64,000 bases of DNA from CAVVSD01 sp963750895 (GTDB taxonomy: Bacteria; Actinomycetota; Thermoleophilia; Solirubrobacterales; Solirubrobacteraceae). The stretch covers positions 1,579,781 through 1,643,780 of the forward strand of contig CAVVSD010000006.1 of the NCBI GenBank assembly GCA_963750895.1, read 5' to 3'. Position numbers and translations under genes: made by a program. This document shows positions 37,484 through 46,824 of this stretch, piece after piece. The notes under the pieces are model-generated. The model did no database searches. It saw nothing but the letters and a program-made list of their open reading frames with translations, and was not told the origin of the DNA. The number at the start of each line of letters is the position of its first letter. Position 1 is the stretch's first letter.

Positions 37484-38231
37484 TCAGGCTGCGGGCAGGC
37501 GCCGGGCGAGCTCCGTGCGTGAGCGCACTCCGAGCTTGCGGTAGGCGCGAGTGAGGTTGGACTCCACGGTGCGCTCCGACACGAACAGCTCACCGGCGAT
37601 CTCGCGGTTCGATCGACCGCTCGCGGCGAGTTCGGCGATCCGGCGCTCCGTTTCCGTCAGCTCGTCGCGATCCTGCGCGCGCCGTCCACCAAGCCGCGCG
37701 ATTTCCGCGCGCGCACGCTGCCCCCACAGCGGCGCGCCCAGTTCCTCGAACACGGCGAATGCAGCTTCCAGGGAGGCCCGCGCATCTGCCCGATGCTTCG
37801 CTCGCCGCTGCGTCGCGCCGAGCGCCAGGTAGCGTGCGGGCGCGGTCGAACGGCTGCGGCACGTGCTCGTGCACAGCGATCGCCTCGTCGAGCGCCTCGA
37901 GCGCCGCGTCGAGCTCGCCATCCGCGGCGGCGATCAGGCCCCGGCAGCGAAGACCAGTGGCGATCGCCCATCGGCGTCCGAGCGTATGGCCACGCTCGCT
38001 GAGATCCCGGTCGACACCGCGCGCTGCGTCGAGATCGCCGGTCAGGACCCGCGTTCCAGCCGCCGCCGCACGCGTCGCCTCGGACACGAGCAGCGCGGTC
38101 TTGCCCACACCCGCGTCGCCCTCGATGAACACCGCGAGCGGCCGGTCGTCCGCACCTAACAGCGTGCGAAGTCGATCAAGCTCCGCTTCCCGCCCGACGA
38201 TCCCCTGAGCTGCGGGCGACGCTGCAGCCAC
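37484..38231 (-). pseudogene. LuxR (LAL) regulator with a large internal deletion
   Basis: Only about 248 residues where LAL proteins have about 900. The head is intact: IVGREAELDRLRTLLGA and Walker A VFIEGDAGVGKTALLV from ATG 38231. It then joins at once (RVLTGDLDAARGVDR) to the end of a TPR region (ALEALDEAIAVHEHV, ARASLEAAFAVFEELGAPL) after a frameshift near 37830, and finally the LuxR helix-turn-helix ELTETERRIAELAASGRSNR with FVSERTVESNLTRAYRKL. Walker B and most of the STAND core are gone. A degenerate regulator, probably non-functional although the DNA-binding domain could still be made. Confidence 0.75.
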
Positions 38232-38356
38232 GACGCGACGCTAACCGAGGCAACGGTCCTGCGCAAGAATCGTCCTCGGCGTTCGCGAACGGCGGTCTAC
38301 GAGCCGAGATGGCTGGACGGGCTCATCTTTGCGGGCCGAGATCGTAGGCTTGGCCC

Positions 38357-38965
38357 ATGGGCCCGCAAATCGAGGTGATCTCCGGCGCAGGCAGCTGGCG
38401 GTTCTCGCTCGAGGCCGACCGGACGACCATCGGCAAGGCGGCCGAGAACGACGTCGCGCTCGAGCACGATCCCATGGCCAGCCACCTTCACGCGATCCTC
38501 GAGCGGTTCCCGGCGGGCTGGTGCGTCACGGACCTCGGGTCCTCAAACGGCACCTTGGTCAACGGGGAGCGCATCTGGTCCGCGCATCGGCTCCGTCACG
38601 GCGATGAGATCCGGGTCGGGCAGACCCGTCTCGTCTTCCGCGATCCACTGAGCGCCGGTGGTGCCTTGACCGAGGCCGAGGAGGCCCCTCCCACGCTGAC
38701 GGCGCGCGAGCGCGATGTCCTGGTCGCCCTCTGTCGCCCGCTGCTCGACCGCGACATGTTCACCGAGCCCGCGTCAACGCGCGCGATCGCCGACGAGCTG
38801 GTGATCACCCAGGCCGCGGTCAAGCAGCACCTGGCCAACCTTTTCGACAAGTTCGGGGTTCCGGGCGGCGACTTCCACCGCCGGGCGCGGCTCGCCAACG
38901 AGGCGCTGCGACGCGGCGCCGTGTCGTTGACGCAGCTGCGGGCGAGCGCGCGCGAGGATGGCTAG
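38357..38965 (+). CDS. FHA-domain protein with C-terminal helix-turn-helix
   Basis: 202 residues, intact. FHA domain 1-100: IGKAAENDVALEHDPMASHLHA, the Ser and His around SHLHAI, and DLGSSNGTLVNGERI match the phosphothreonine-binding signature. Residues 112-190 form a helix-turn-helix-like segment: LTARERDVLVALCRPLL, STRAIADELVITQAAVKQHL, ANLFDKFGV, as in LuxR-type effectors but with a longer first helix. It is convergent with the kinase-cyclase gene, and the two stop codons share the four bases CTAG at 38962-38965. FHA domains read phosphothreonine, so it is a natural substrate or reader for that kinase, producing a DNA-binding output. Confidence 0.85.
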   Translation: MGPQIEVISGAGSWRFSLEADRTTIGKAAENDVALEHDPMASHLHAILERFPAGWCVTDLGSSNGTLVNGERIWSAHRLRHGDEIRVGQTRLVFRDPLSAGGALTEAEEAPPTLTARERDVLVALCRPLLDRDMFTEPASTRAIADELVITQAAVKQHLANLFDKFGVPGGDFHRRARLANEALRRGAVSLTQLRASAREDG

Positions 38966-41900
38966 ATGGAGCAGACCCGGCGGTAGTCCTGGTCCGGGAC
39001 GAACTCCTGCCACTCGGCTCGCGTCAATTCCCGGCCGGCGACCGCGCAGGCATGCCGCGACCAGGCGTTCGGGCTGACCTCCCACCTTTGCGCCGCCCCG
39101 GTCTCGAACAGCTTGAACAGCCGGCGGCCGTCCGGAGTGAAGCGGGCGGAGGTGAAGCCGAGGCTGCCTGGCAGCGTGCCGAGCGTGCGGCGGGAGTCGA
39201 CGTCCCAGAGGATCACGCTGCCGTCGAACCCGCTCGTCGCGAGCATCTTCCCGTCGGGCGAGAACTCGGCATTGAACACATCGCCCTCGTGGCCGCCCAG
39301 GGGCGCGCCGACCGGCCGGCGGCTCTCCGCGTCCCAGAGCTGCGTGTAACCGAAAGAGCTGATGGCGAGCAGCCGACCGTCCGGCGAGAATTGAACCCAG
39401 CGGTCGGCGTCCCCCCGGCGGTTGCGCAAACGGGCGAGGACCCGCAGCGAGCGACCGTCACGCAGCTCGGTGCCCGCTTCGCCGAGCCCGATCGCCAGTG
39501 TCCCGCCATCGGGGCTGAAGGAGAGGTGGACCGGGAAACTCCCAGGCCGCTGCGCGCGGCGGACCCTGCCGCTCCTGATCTCGAGCATCCGCAGGTTCCC
39601 CTCGAGGTCCGCCACGGCGACCCGTTCGCCGTCGGCCGAGAACGCCATCGCCTGGGCCGGCGCCCGGAGGCCGGACAACGGCGGCCGCACCCGCCGGCCG
39701 GTGTCTGGATCGCGGAACTCGACCGCGCCCCCCTCGCCCGTCGCCGCGATCGTGCGGCCGTCGGGGCTGAACTCGACGCGCCCGCACCGGCCCGCCCCCG
39801 AGCCTCGGCAGGTCGCGCAGCCGACGCAGGCTGTGCGCATCGTGCAGCCGCACCCCACCTTCCGGGAGCCCCGTGGCGACTGTCCGCCCGGACGGGCTGA
39901 CCGCGAGCGGGGGCGGGTGGTCGCGTCCGTCCGGACGGCACCAGCGGGTGCGCCTGGAACCCGCGTCCAAGGCGGCGGTCCGCGGCGATATCCCAGATGT
40001 AGATCCGGCCGTGCAGCCCGACCGTGTAGAGCGTGCGCCCGTCGTCGCTGATCCTGATGTTGGTGATCGGGCCGGTCTGGCCGGTGAGGGTCTCGCGCAC
40101 CGCGCCGGAGCGCAGGTCCCAGACCAGCACGCGGCCGTCGTCGGCCGTGGTCACGAGCGTGCGCCCATCGGGGCTGAAGGCCTCCTGGTGGACCCGGTCC
40201 TCGTGACGGCCGGACAGCGGGCGCCGCTCCCCCGTGCGCAGGTCGAGGAAGCTGACGCTCCCGTCCTCCTGGCCGAGGGCGGCGCTGCGCCCGTCCGGAG
40301 AGACCGCCGCGCTCCAGCTCCCCGCCGGGATTCGCCGGCGTACGCGCAGGGTCTTGGCGTCCACGATCGAGATGGTGTCCGGGCCGGAATAGAGCAGGAA
40401 ATCGCGCCGGGCGGGAACCGTGCGGGCCGGAATCCCGGACCGGCTTCCGAGCCGAACCGCGGGTCCAAGTGGCTCGCCGGTGCGCGGGTCATACCGGCGC
40501 AGGTAGGGCGGGTGGGGCCACTCCGGCCAGTTTTCGCTGACACCCACGAGCAGGGCCCCGTCCTCGGCGAAGCGGGCATCGATGGTCGTGAGCCGTTCCG
40601 GGTCGGGTGGAGCAAACCCGACCTCGATCTCGTGCACGACCTTCCTGGTGGCGACATCGACGAGCTTGACCCGCCGCGATCCCGGTGTCTCGCCGGGCTG
40701 GCCCGCGACGGCGAGCAGGCTGCCGTCGGGTGAGAAGTCGAGGCTGCCGGCGTCGCCCTCGAGCTGCAGCGGCGCGCCGATCCGCTCCCGCGTGCGCGTG
40801 TCGATCAGGTGGATCGTCCCGTCCTCGTCTCCGGCGGCGAGGATCCGGCCGTCGGGGCTGAGCGCCGTGCCGAAGAGCGGGTCTCCGTCGCCCTCCAGGA
40901 CGCCGAGCACGGCCGGATGGCGCACGAGCGCCGAGAGCAGGTAGCCCCGGGTGGCGAGGGAGTCGTCGAGCGCGCGCCCGGCCTGGGCGAGCAGCAGGCT
41001 CCTGTCCAGGCGCTCGTCGACGAGCGCCTGGGCGCCGAGGCGCTGCGCGTCCGCGGTCCGGGCGGCGTCGCGCGTGCGGCCGCTCTCGCGGAGCGCGAGC
41101 AGTCCGGCGATGACGGCGGCGACGAGCAGCAGCGAGGCGCCGCCGAGCAGGATCCGCAGCCGCCGGTTGGCGCGGGCCTGCGCGCGGCGCTCGCGCTCTG
41201 CGTCCGCAACGCTCGCGTCCAGGAAGGCGCGCTCGGTTGCGTTCAGCCCATCCGGGTTGGCCTGCGCCCATTCCGCCGCCGCAGCGAGCCTCGTGCCGCG
41301 ATACAGGTCACCGGCCTCCCGGCCGCCCGCGTCCCAGAGGCGGGCCGCGTCGCCGAGCTGACGATGCAGCCGAATGCCGGCGCGGTCCTCCTCCAGCCAC
41401 GCGCGGAGCGTCGGCCACTCGCGGATCAGCACCTCGTGCGCCACCTCCGCCGTCCCCTCGCCCAGCGTCACGAGCCTTGCCTCCGCGAGCCGGTCGAGCA
41501 GCGACTCGACCTCCTTCGGGGAGGCTCCCTCGGGTACCAGCTCGTCGACGGCGACCCGGCGGCGCGTGTCCTCGATCCCTTCGCCCAGCTCCGTCAGGCG
41601 CAGGAGGAGGTTGCGCATCAGGCCCTGGCGATTGGGCGGCAGCGCCTCGACGACCGAGTCAGCGGTCTGCGCGATCGCCGACGCTACGCCGCCGCTGGCG
41701 CGGTACCCCTCGACCGTAAGCGTCCGCCCGTCGCGCTGTTCCCAGGTTACGCGCAGCGCATGCGAGAGCAGCGGCAGGGCGCCTGGCTCGCGCGCCACGT
41801 CTCGCAGGATCAGCTCCACGAGCCCCGGCTCGATTCGCAGGCCGGCCACGCGCGCCGGCTCGGTAATGGCCTGCTCGAGCTCTTCGTCGGACATGGCTCC

Positions 41901-43696
41901 GAGCAGGATCTGGTTGTCTGCGACCGCCCGCGCCAACCGTGAGTGGTCGCTCAACTTCCCGTAGAGGTCGGCCCGCACGCCGACCACGACCGGAGAGGGC
42001 AGGGCAAGCAGTCCGTCGATGTAGGCGCCGCGCCGCGCGGGGTCCTCGCACAACGTGTAGAGCTCCTCGAACTGGTCGACGACGACCAGCTCGCGCGGAT
42101 CGCCCGTCGCCTCGAGCCGCGGCTCGGAACCGGGGATCAGAATCCGGGCGCGCTCGACCGCCTCGATTTCACCGGCCAATGCGGCGGCGACAACGCCGGC
42201 GCGCAGTACCGACGACTTGCCGCTCCCGGAGGCCCCAATGACCGCCAGCAGCCGGCCGGGCGCCAGGCGCGCGAGGATCTCGTCGACGACACCCTCACGC
42301 CCGAAGAAGAACCGCCGGTCGCGGGGCTCGAACGCCAGCAGTCCCCGATACGGTGACTCGCCCGCGGGCAGCGGTGCGCTGAGCCCGGGCCCCTTCAGGG
42401 CGTGGATCCACTCCGGCGCGCGGAGTCCGCGCAACCGGTGCGGCCCGAGGTCGACGAGCTCACAATCGGCCGGCAGGTGTTGGACCACAAGCGCCGCCGT
42501 CGCCGCGGATACGAAGACCTGGCCGCCGTCGGCCTGTCCTCGCAGTCGCGCCGCAAGGTTGACCGTCGGCCCGAAATAGTCGGCTCCGCGGCGCTCGGCC
42601 TCTCCCGTGTGCAGGCCGAAGCGGACCGCGAGACGTATCCCACCCGGCCACTGCTCCTCTTGCAGGGCATGGGTGGCCGCAATTGCAGCGTCGAGCGCCT
42701 GAGGCGCCGACTCGAACACCGAGACCGTCGAATCGCCCTCGCCCATGGACTTGAGAAACCGCCCGCCCCGAGACTCCACCTGCGCGGCGATGATCTCGTC
42801 GTGGCGCACGAGCGCCTCCGCCATCGCGGCGGGATCGGCTTCCCACAGTTCCGTGGCGCCCTCGATGTCCGACAGACAAAACGTCATTACCCCGGTGGGC
42901 AGAGCCGTGCCCCAGCCCGTGCGGAGGCTCTCGACCAACTCGCCGGGCGTGGCAGGACGGCGCGCTGGATCTGTCGCAAGGCCGAGCCGCAGCGCCGCCT
43001 CGAGCTGCCTGGCCTGAGCTGGATCGATCCCCTCCCACGACGGCAGCACGCCGGAGGGGGCCGCCCCGCTCAGGAGCGCGAACGCGGTCGCCGCGAGCGA
43101 ATACACGTCACTGGCTCGCGACGGCATGCCCTCGGCGGCTAGCTCTGGCGCGCGAAAGCCCGGTGTGCCCATGCGGCGTCGCTGCGCGTACGGCGCCGAG
43201 GACATGCCGAAGTCGACGAGCTTCACACGGCCGCCCTTGGTCAGGATCAGGTTCGCCGGCTTCACGTCGCCGTGGATGACCGGCGGGTCCTGGGAGTGGA
43301 GGTGGGTGAGCGCTTCCGCGGCCTGGGCGAGGTAGGCGAGCACGCTCGACGGAGCCAGTCCGGGCCGGCCCCGCTCGCGCAGCAGCCTCGCGAGGTCGGT
43401 GCCGTCGACCCAGTCCATGGCCACGACGTACGTCTCGCCGTCGAAGAAATCCTCGCGCACGAGCGGAAGCGCGGGATGCGGGGGAATCGCCAGCAGGATC
43501 CGCGCCTCGTTGAGCAGCTCCTGTCGCGCGTGGTCGCCGCGGACCTCGCGAATCTTCAGCGCGACGACTCGGTCGTGCTGGCGGTCCAGGGCCTTGACGA
43601 CCTGCCCCTCGCCGCCCGCGCCGAGCGTCTCCAGGGCTCATACCGGCCCTTGATCAGCTGGGCCGAGGATGTCGGGACGTTTCCCGCCAAGCTCAT
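38962..43696 (-). CDS. Ser/Thr kinase - class III cyclase - nSTAND - TM - WD40 fusion, frameshifted
   Basis: About 1,575 residues. N-terminal kinase: after ATG 43696 and a frameshift near 43640, ETLGAGGEGQVVKALD (Gly loop), RVVALKI, VIHGDVKPANLIL (HGD in place of HRD) near residue 143, VDFGMSS and RAPELAAEGMPSRASDVYS. Cyclase near 265-435: MTFCLSDIEGATELWE, KSMGEGDSTVSVFE, FGPTVNLAARL. nSTAND from ~450: YRGLLAFEPRDRRFFFGRE and IGASGSGKSSVLRAG; TM segment (RILLGGASLLLVAAVIAGLL) near 850; WD40 repeats (LSPDGRILAAGDEDG, SPDGRTLVTTADDGRVLVWD and others) with frameshifts near 39940 and 39800. Ends CAVAGRELTRAEWQ and YRRVC. Confidence 0.85.
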
Positions 43697-43916
43697 GGCG
43701 ACATCATCCGCCGCGGCGCCCGCTTCAGACAAGGGGTGCCTGGTGGTTGTCGCCCCGGGCTGTCGGCAAGCTAGGCCTTGCTTCGGGGAAAGGGCCCTCG
43801 CCCCCGGGCAAGCTTCGCCTTTCCTGGCGTCAGTGCCGCGGCCCCTGAGCGCCCATGGCGCACGCGCTCACTCGAGCGGATGCTTCGTCCCACGAGCGAT
43901 CTATGGAGGTTCGGGG

Positions 43917-44599
43917 ATGCGTGGCACATTGAGAGCGAAGCTTGGGGTCGTGGCGCTGGCCACGCTCGTGATCGTCATCGCCGCCTGTGGTGGCGGCGAC
44001 CGCGATGACGGAGGCGAGCGATGTCTCGCTCACCGAACTGAGGAGCCATCTGCCGGCCGCTGGCGACCTTGGGGTGAAGCAGCAGCGCGAGTTCGAGTGG
44101 GACAGCGCAACGGACCTTCTGGTCCAGGGTCTCGTCATCCCGGAGGCCACGACCCCAAGCAAGCTCGGCGCCGCGATCGAGGATGCCGGCTTCCAAGGTG
44201 CTGTGGGCAGGGAACTCGCGGACTCGGGCCACAAGTTGAACGTGCGGATCAGCTGTCGCCCAGTTCGATTCCGAGAAGGGTGCGCTCGAGGCCCGCGACC
44301 TTCTTCATCAGGAGGATCTAAAGCAACCGTGCAGTGCCGCCTGTGTCGTGGCGCCACGCGAGTACGAGCTCGCCGAGATTCCGAATTCCGCCGCGGCTCA
44401 TCACGTGCCTGTCCGGGGCAAGCTGCCCGGGGGACGATCCAAGGTCGAGGCCCATCACGCCGAGTTCGTGATCGGCCCACAGCTCTACGTGGTCCAGGCG
44501 GACGGGCCGCCGAGCACGACCTTCAGTGCCGTGTTCCACAGGGTCATGCGGACCGTCTACGAGGCGGCGTCGGACGCCCACGACCTCAGCCGGTCCTGA
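43917..44599 (+). pseudogene. Lipoprotein, frameshifted
   Basis: From ATG 43917 with GGAGG at 43905-43909. The head MRGTLRAKLGVVALATLVI, IVIAAC is a lipoprotein signal with lipobox and acylated Cys, followed by GGGDRDDGGE. After frame changes the body reads ASDVSLTELRSHLPAAGDLG, VKQQREFEWDSATDLLVQG, AQFDSEKGALEARDLLH, QPCSAACVVAPREYEL and VRGKLPGGRSKVEAHHAEF to TGA 44597. About 225 residues. No family recognised; the Asp/Glu-rich beginning and paired Cys suggest an extracytoplasmic folded domain. Divergent from the kinase gene, sharing 220 bases of upstream DNA. Confidence 0.6.
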
Positions 44600-44764
44600 T
44601 GCGCACGGAGGAGGAGCCCGGGTTCCATGGGTCGGCCGGGGCTCAGCGCGCCTCGTGCGTCCCTTAGTCGGAGTACGCGGCGGTCGAGCAATGGCGGTTT
44701 CCGCCGGAGCGTGGACGATCGACGAGCTTTGCGAGATCCTTGGGGTCGTGGATCTTGATCCGCG

Positions 44765-46396
44765 ATGAGCCTCCCCGCCGCGCACGCGCCCATGCCCGAC
44801 GCCGACGTATGCATCGTCGGCGCGGGACCCGCGGGCGCCGTCGCCGCCAGACGGTTGGCCGAGGATGACATCTCCGTGGTCGTGCTGGAGCGGGGTCAGT
44901 GGCCCGACCGTTCAACGATCCGGTCAGGGGAGCCCGACTTCGAGCTGTGGCCGGGTAGCGGGTGGCTCTGGCGGCCGGAAGATCGCCGGGGTGTTGGGGA
45001 TCAGCCGATCGACGAGCGCGACTCCGACGTCTCGGCGCTGATGTGGAACGGCGTCGGCGGCTCGATGGTCCTCTTCGCGGCCCAGTGGCATCGCAACATG
45101 CCGTCTGACTTCAGGCTGCGTTCGACCGAGGGCATCGCGGACGACTGGCCGGTGACGTACGAGGATCTGGTGCCGTACTACCGGCGGATCGAGCGGGAGT
45201 TCGGGATCTCCGGTTGCAACGGCGATCCTGCGTTCCCCGGAACGGACTACCCGATGCCGCCGGTGCGTTTGCGCGAGTGGGGCATCCGCCTTGCGCGGGC
45301 GCACAACGCGCTGGGCTGGCATTGGTGGCCCGGATCCAACGCGATCGCCACGCGGCCCTACGGTCGGCTCCGGGCGTGCACCGATCGGGGGTCGTGCATG
45401 TTCGGCTGCACGGAGCGTGCGAAGTCGTCTCCCGATCTCACGCACTGGCCGGACGCCGGCGCGCTCGGTGTGCGGCTCGTCACGCGAGCACACGCGGTCC
45501 GCATCGAGACCGATTCCCGCGGCCGTGCGACCGGCGTCGTCTACGTCGGCCCGGATGGCGGCGAGCACCGACAGCGCGCGAACGTCGTGATCGTCGCGGC
45601 CAACGCCGTGGGCACCCCGTGGCTGCTGCTCTCCTCGGCCTCGTCGAGTCACCCGGAAGGTCTGGCCAACTCGAGCGGCCTCGTCGGCCGCCGGCTGATG
45701 GTGCACCCGTTCGGCGCCGTCGTCGGGGTGTTCGACGATTCGCTGCGTAGCTGGCCGAGCCCGGTGGGGCAGCAGATGTACTCCGTGCAGTTCTACGAGA
45801 CGGATGAGAGCCGGGGGTTCCGGCGTGGCGCGAAGTGGGCGCTCGCGGCGTCGAGCGGACCGCTGGCGGCGGTGCAGGACTATCCGTGGGGCGACGCTGA
45901 CTTCTGGGGGGATCGCTTTCACGCCACCGTCCGGGAACGGATGGAGCGTTCGGCGTTCTGGGGGATCTTCTCGGAGGACCTCCCTGATGAGGACAACCGA
46001 GTGCTCCTCAGCCCCGATGTACGGGATGAGGAGGGCCTCGCGGCGCCGAAGCTCGTCTACCGGTACTCGGATGAGACGGACCGGCTGTTGCGCTGGCATG
46101 AGGCGCGCGCGACGGAGTCCCTTCAGGCCGCAGGGGCCGGGCAGATCTACGTGGCTCCGCGCAATCGCAACACCGGCTGGCATCTCCTCGGCACGGCCAG
46201 GATGGGCGACGATCCCGCAACATCGGTCGTCGACGGCGACGGCCGCTGCCACGACGTGGCCAACCTGTTCATCTTCGGCGGCAGCACGTGGCCGACCTCG
46301 TCGGGGATGAACCCGACGGCGACGATCGCGGCGCTCGCCCTGCGGAACACCGAGCGGCTGATCGCCGCTCGCCGCAAGCAGGAGGTCCCGGCGTGA
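44765..46396 (+). CDS. GMC-family FAD oxidoreductase (gluconate dehydrogenase large-subunit type)
   Basis: 543 residues, intact. FAD-binding CIVGAGPAGAVAARRLAED near residue 17, VLERG, the VGGSMVLFAAQWHRN substrate segment, GSCMFGCTERAKSS (a Cys pair), VIVAANAVGTP, and the C-terminal catalytic region GWHLLGTARMGDDP (His) with SGMNPTATIAALALRN (Asn). These enzymes oxidise sugars or alcohols. The stop overlaps the GTG of the next gene, a small subunit, as GTGA, supporting a two-subunit dehydrogenase. Unlike periplasmic gluconate dehydrogenases it shows no Tat signal. Start ATG 44765 or the in-frame ATG 44792. Confidence 0.88.
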   Translation: MSLPAAHAPMPDADVCIVGAGPAGAVAARRLAEDDISVVVLERGQWPDRSTIRSGEPDFELWPGSGWLWRPEDRRGVGDQPIDERDSDVSALMWNGVGGSMVLFAAQWHRNMPSDFRLRSTEGIADDWPVTYEDLVPYYRRIEREFGISGCNGDPAFPGTDYPMPPVRLREWGIRLARAHNALGWHWWPGSNAIATRPYGRLRACTDRGSCMFGCTERAKSSPDLTHWPDAGALGVRLVTRAHAVRIETDSRGRATGVVYVGPDGGEHRQRANVVIVAANAVGTPWLLLSSASSSHPEGLANSSGLVGRRLMVHPFGAVVGVFDDSLRSWPSPVGQQMYSVQFYETDESRGFRRGAKWALAASSGPLAAVQDYPWGDADFWGDRFHATVRERMERSAFWGIFSEDLPDEDNRVLLSPDVRDEEGLAAPKLVYRYSDETDRLLRWHEARATESLQAAGAGQIYVAPRNRNTGWHLLGTARMGDDPATSVVDGDGRCHDVANLFIFGGSTWPTSSGMNPTATIAALALRNTERLIAARRKQEVPA

Positions 46397-46818
46397 GCGC
46401 GGCCGTCCTGAACGGCGACGAGCGCCGGCGACTGGCCCGACTGGCGGACGCGCTCATACCGTGCCGCGACGGCATGCCTGCCGCCTCGCAGGTGGACGTC
46501 CACGGCAGCGGCGCCGACCGCGTGACGGCGCTGCGCCCTGAGCTGCTCGCGCCGGCCCGCAGAGCGCTCGCCGCCGACTCGCCTCTCGACGACCTGCGGC
46601 ACGATGACCCGGAGGCGTTCAATGCACTCACGACGGTGGTCGCGGCGGCCTACCTGACCGAGCCGCGGGTGCAGCGGCTGCTGCGGTACCCAGGGCGTGC
46701 CAAGGAGTCCGCGGGCTACCCGGACGCCGACGCGCGCGAGCTGCGCGAGCTCGTGCGTCCCGTGTGCGAGCGCGGTTTCATCTGGCACACCACTCCTGGG
46801 ACCGCGACGCCGGAGTGA
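46393..46818 (+). CDS. Gluconate 2-dehydrogenase subunit 3-like protein
   Basis: 141 residues from GTG 46393, overlapping the GMC gene. The family pattern is visible: ERRRLARLADALIPCRDGM near the start, AASQVDVHGSGADRV, DPEAFNALTTVVAAAYLTEP, RVQRLLRYPGRAKESAGYP and a late RGFIWHTTPG. This is the small subunit of membrane or soluble GMC dehydrogenases, needed for maturation and electron transfer. Typical subunit 3 carries a Tat signal; none is seen here, as for its partner. Coupled translation of the two is certain from the overlap. Confidence 0.75.
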   Translation: MSAAVLNGDERRRLARLADALIPCRDGMPAASQVDVHGSGADRVTALRPELLAPARRALAADSPLDDLRHDDPEAFNALTTVVAAAYLTEPRVQRLLRYPGRAKESAGYPDADARELRELVRPVCERGFIWHTTPGTATPE

Positions 46819-46824
46819 GACCGC

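Noticed and set aside
44692..44768. Short peptide frame of about 25 codons (MAVSAGAWTIDEL start) overlapping the GMC start by ATGA
   Set aside because: A leader peptide is possible, but there is no ribosome-binding site or known leader pattern to support it.
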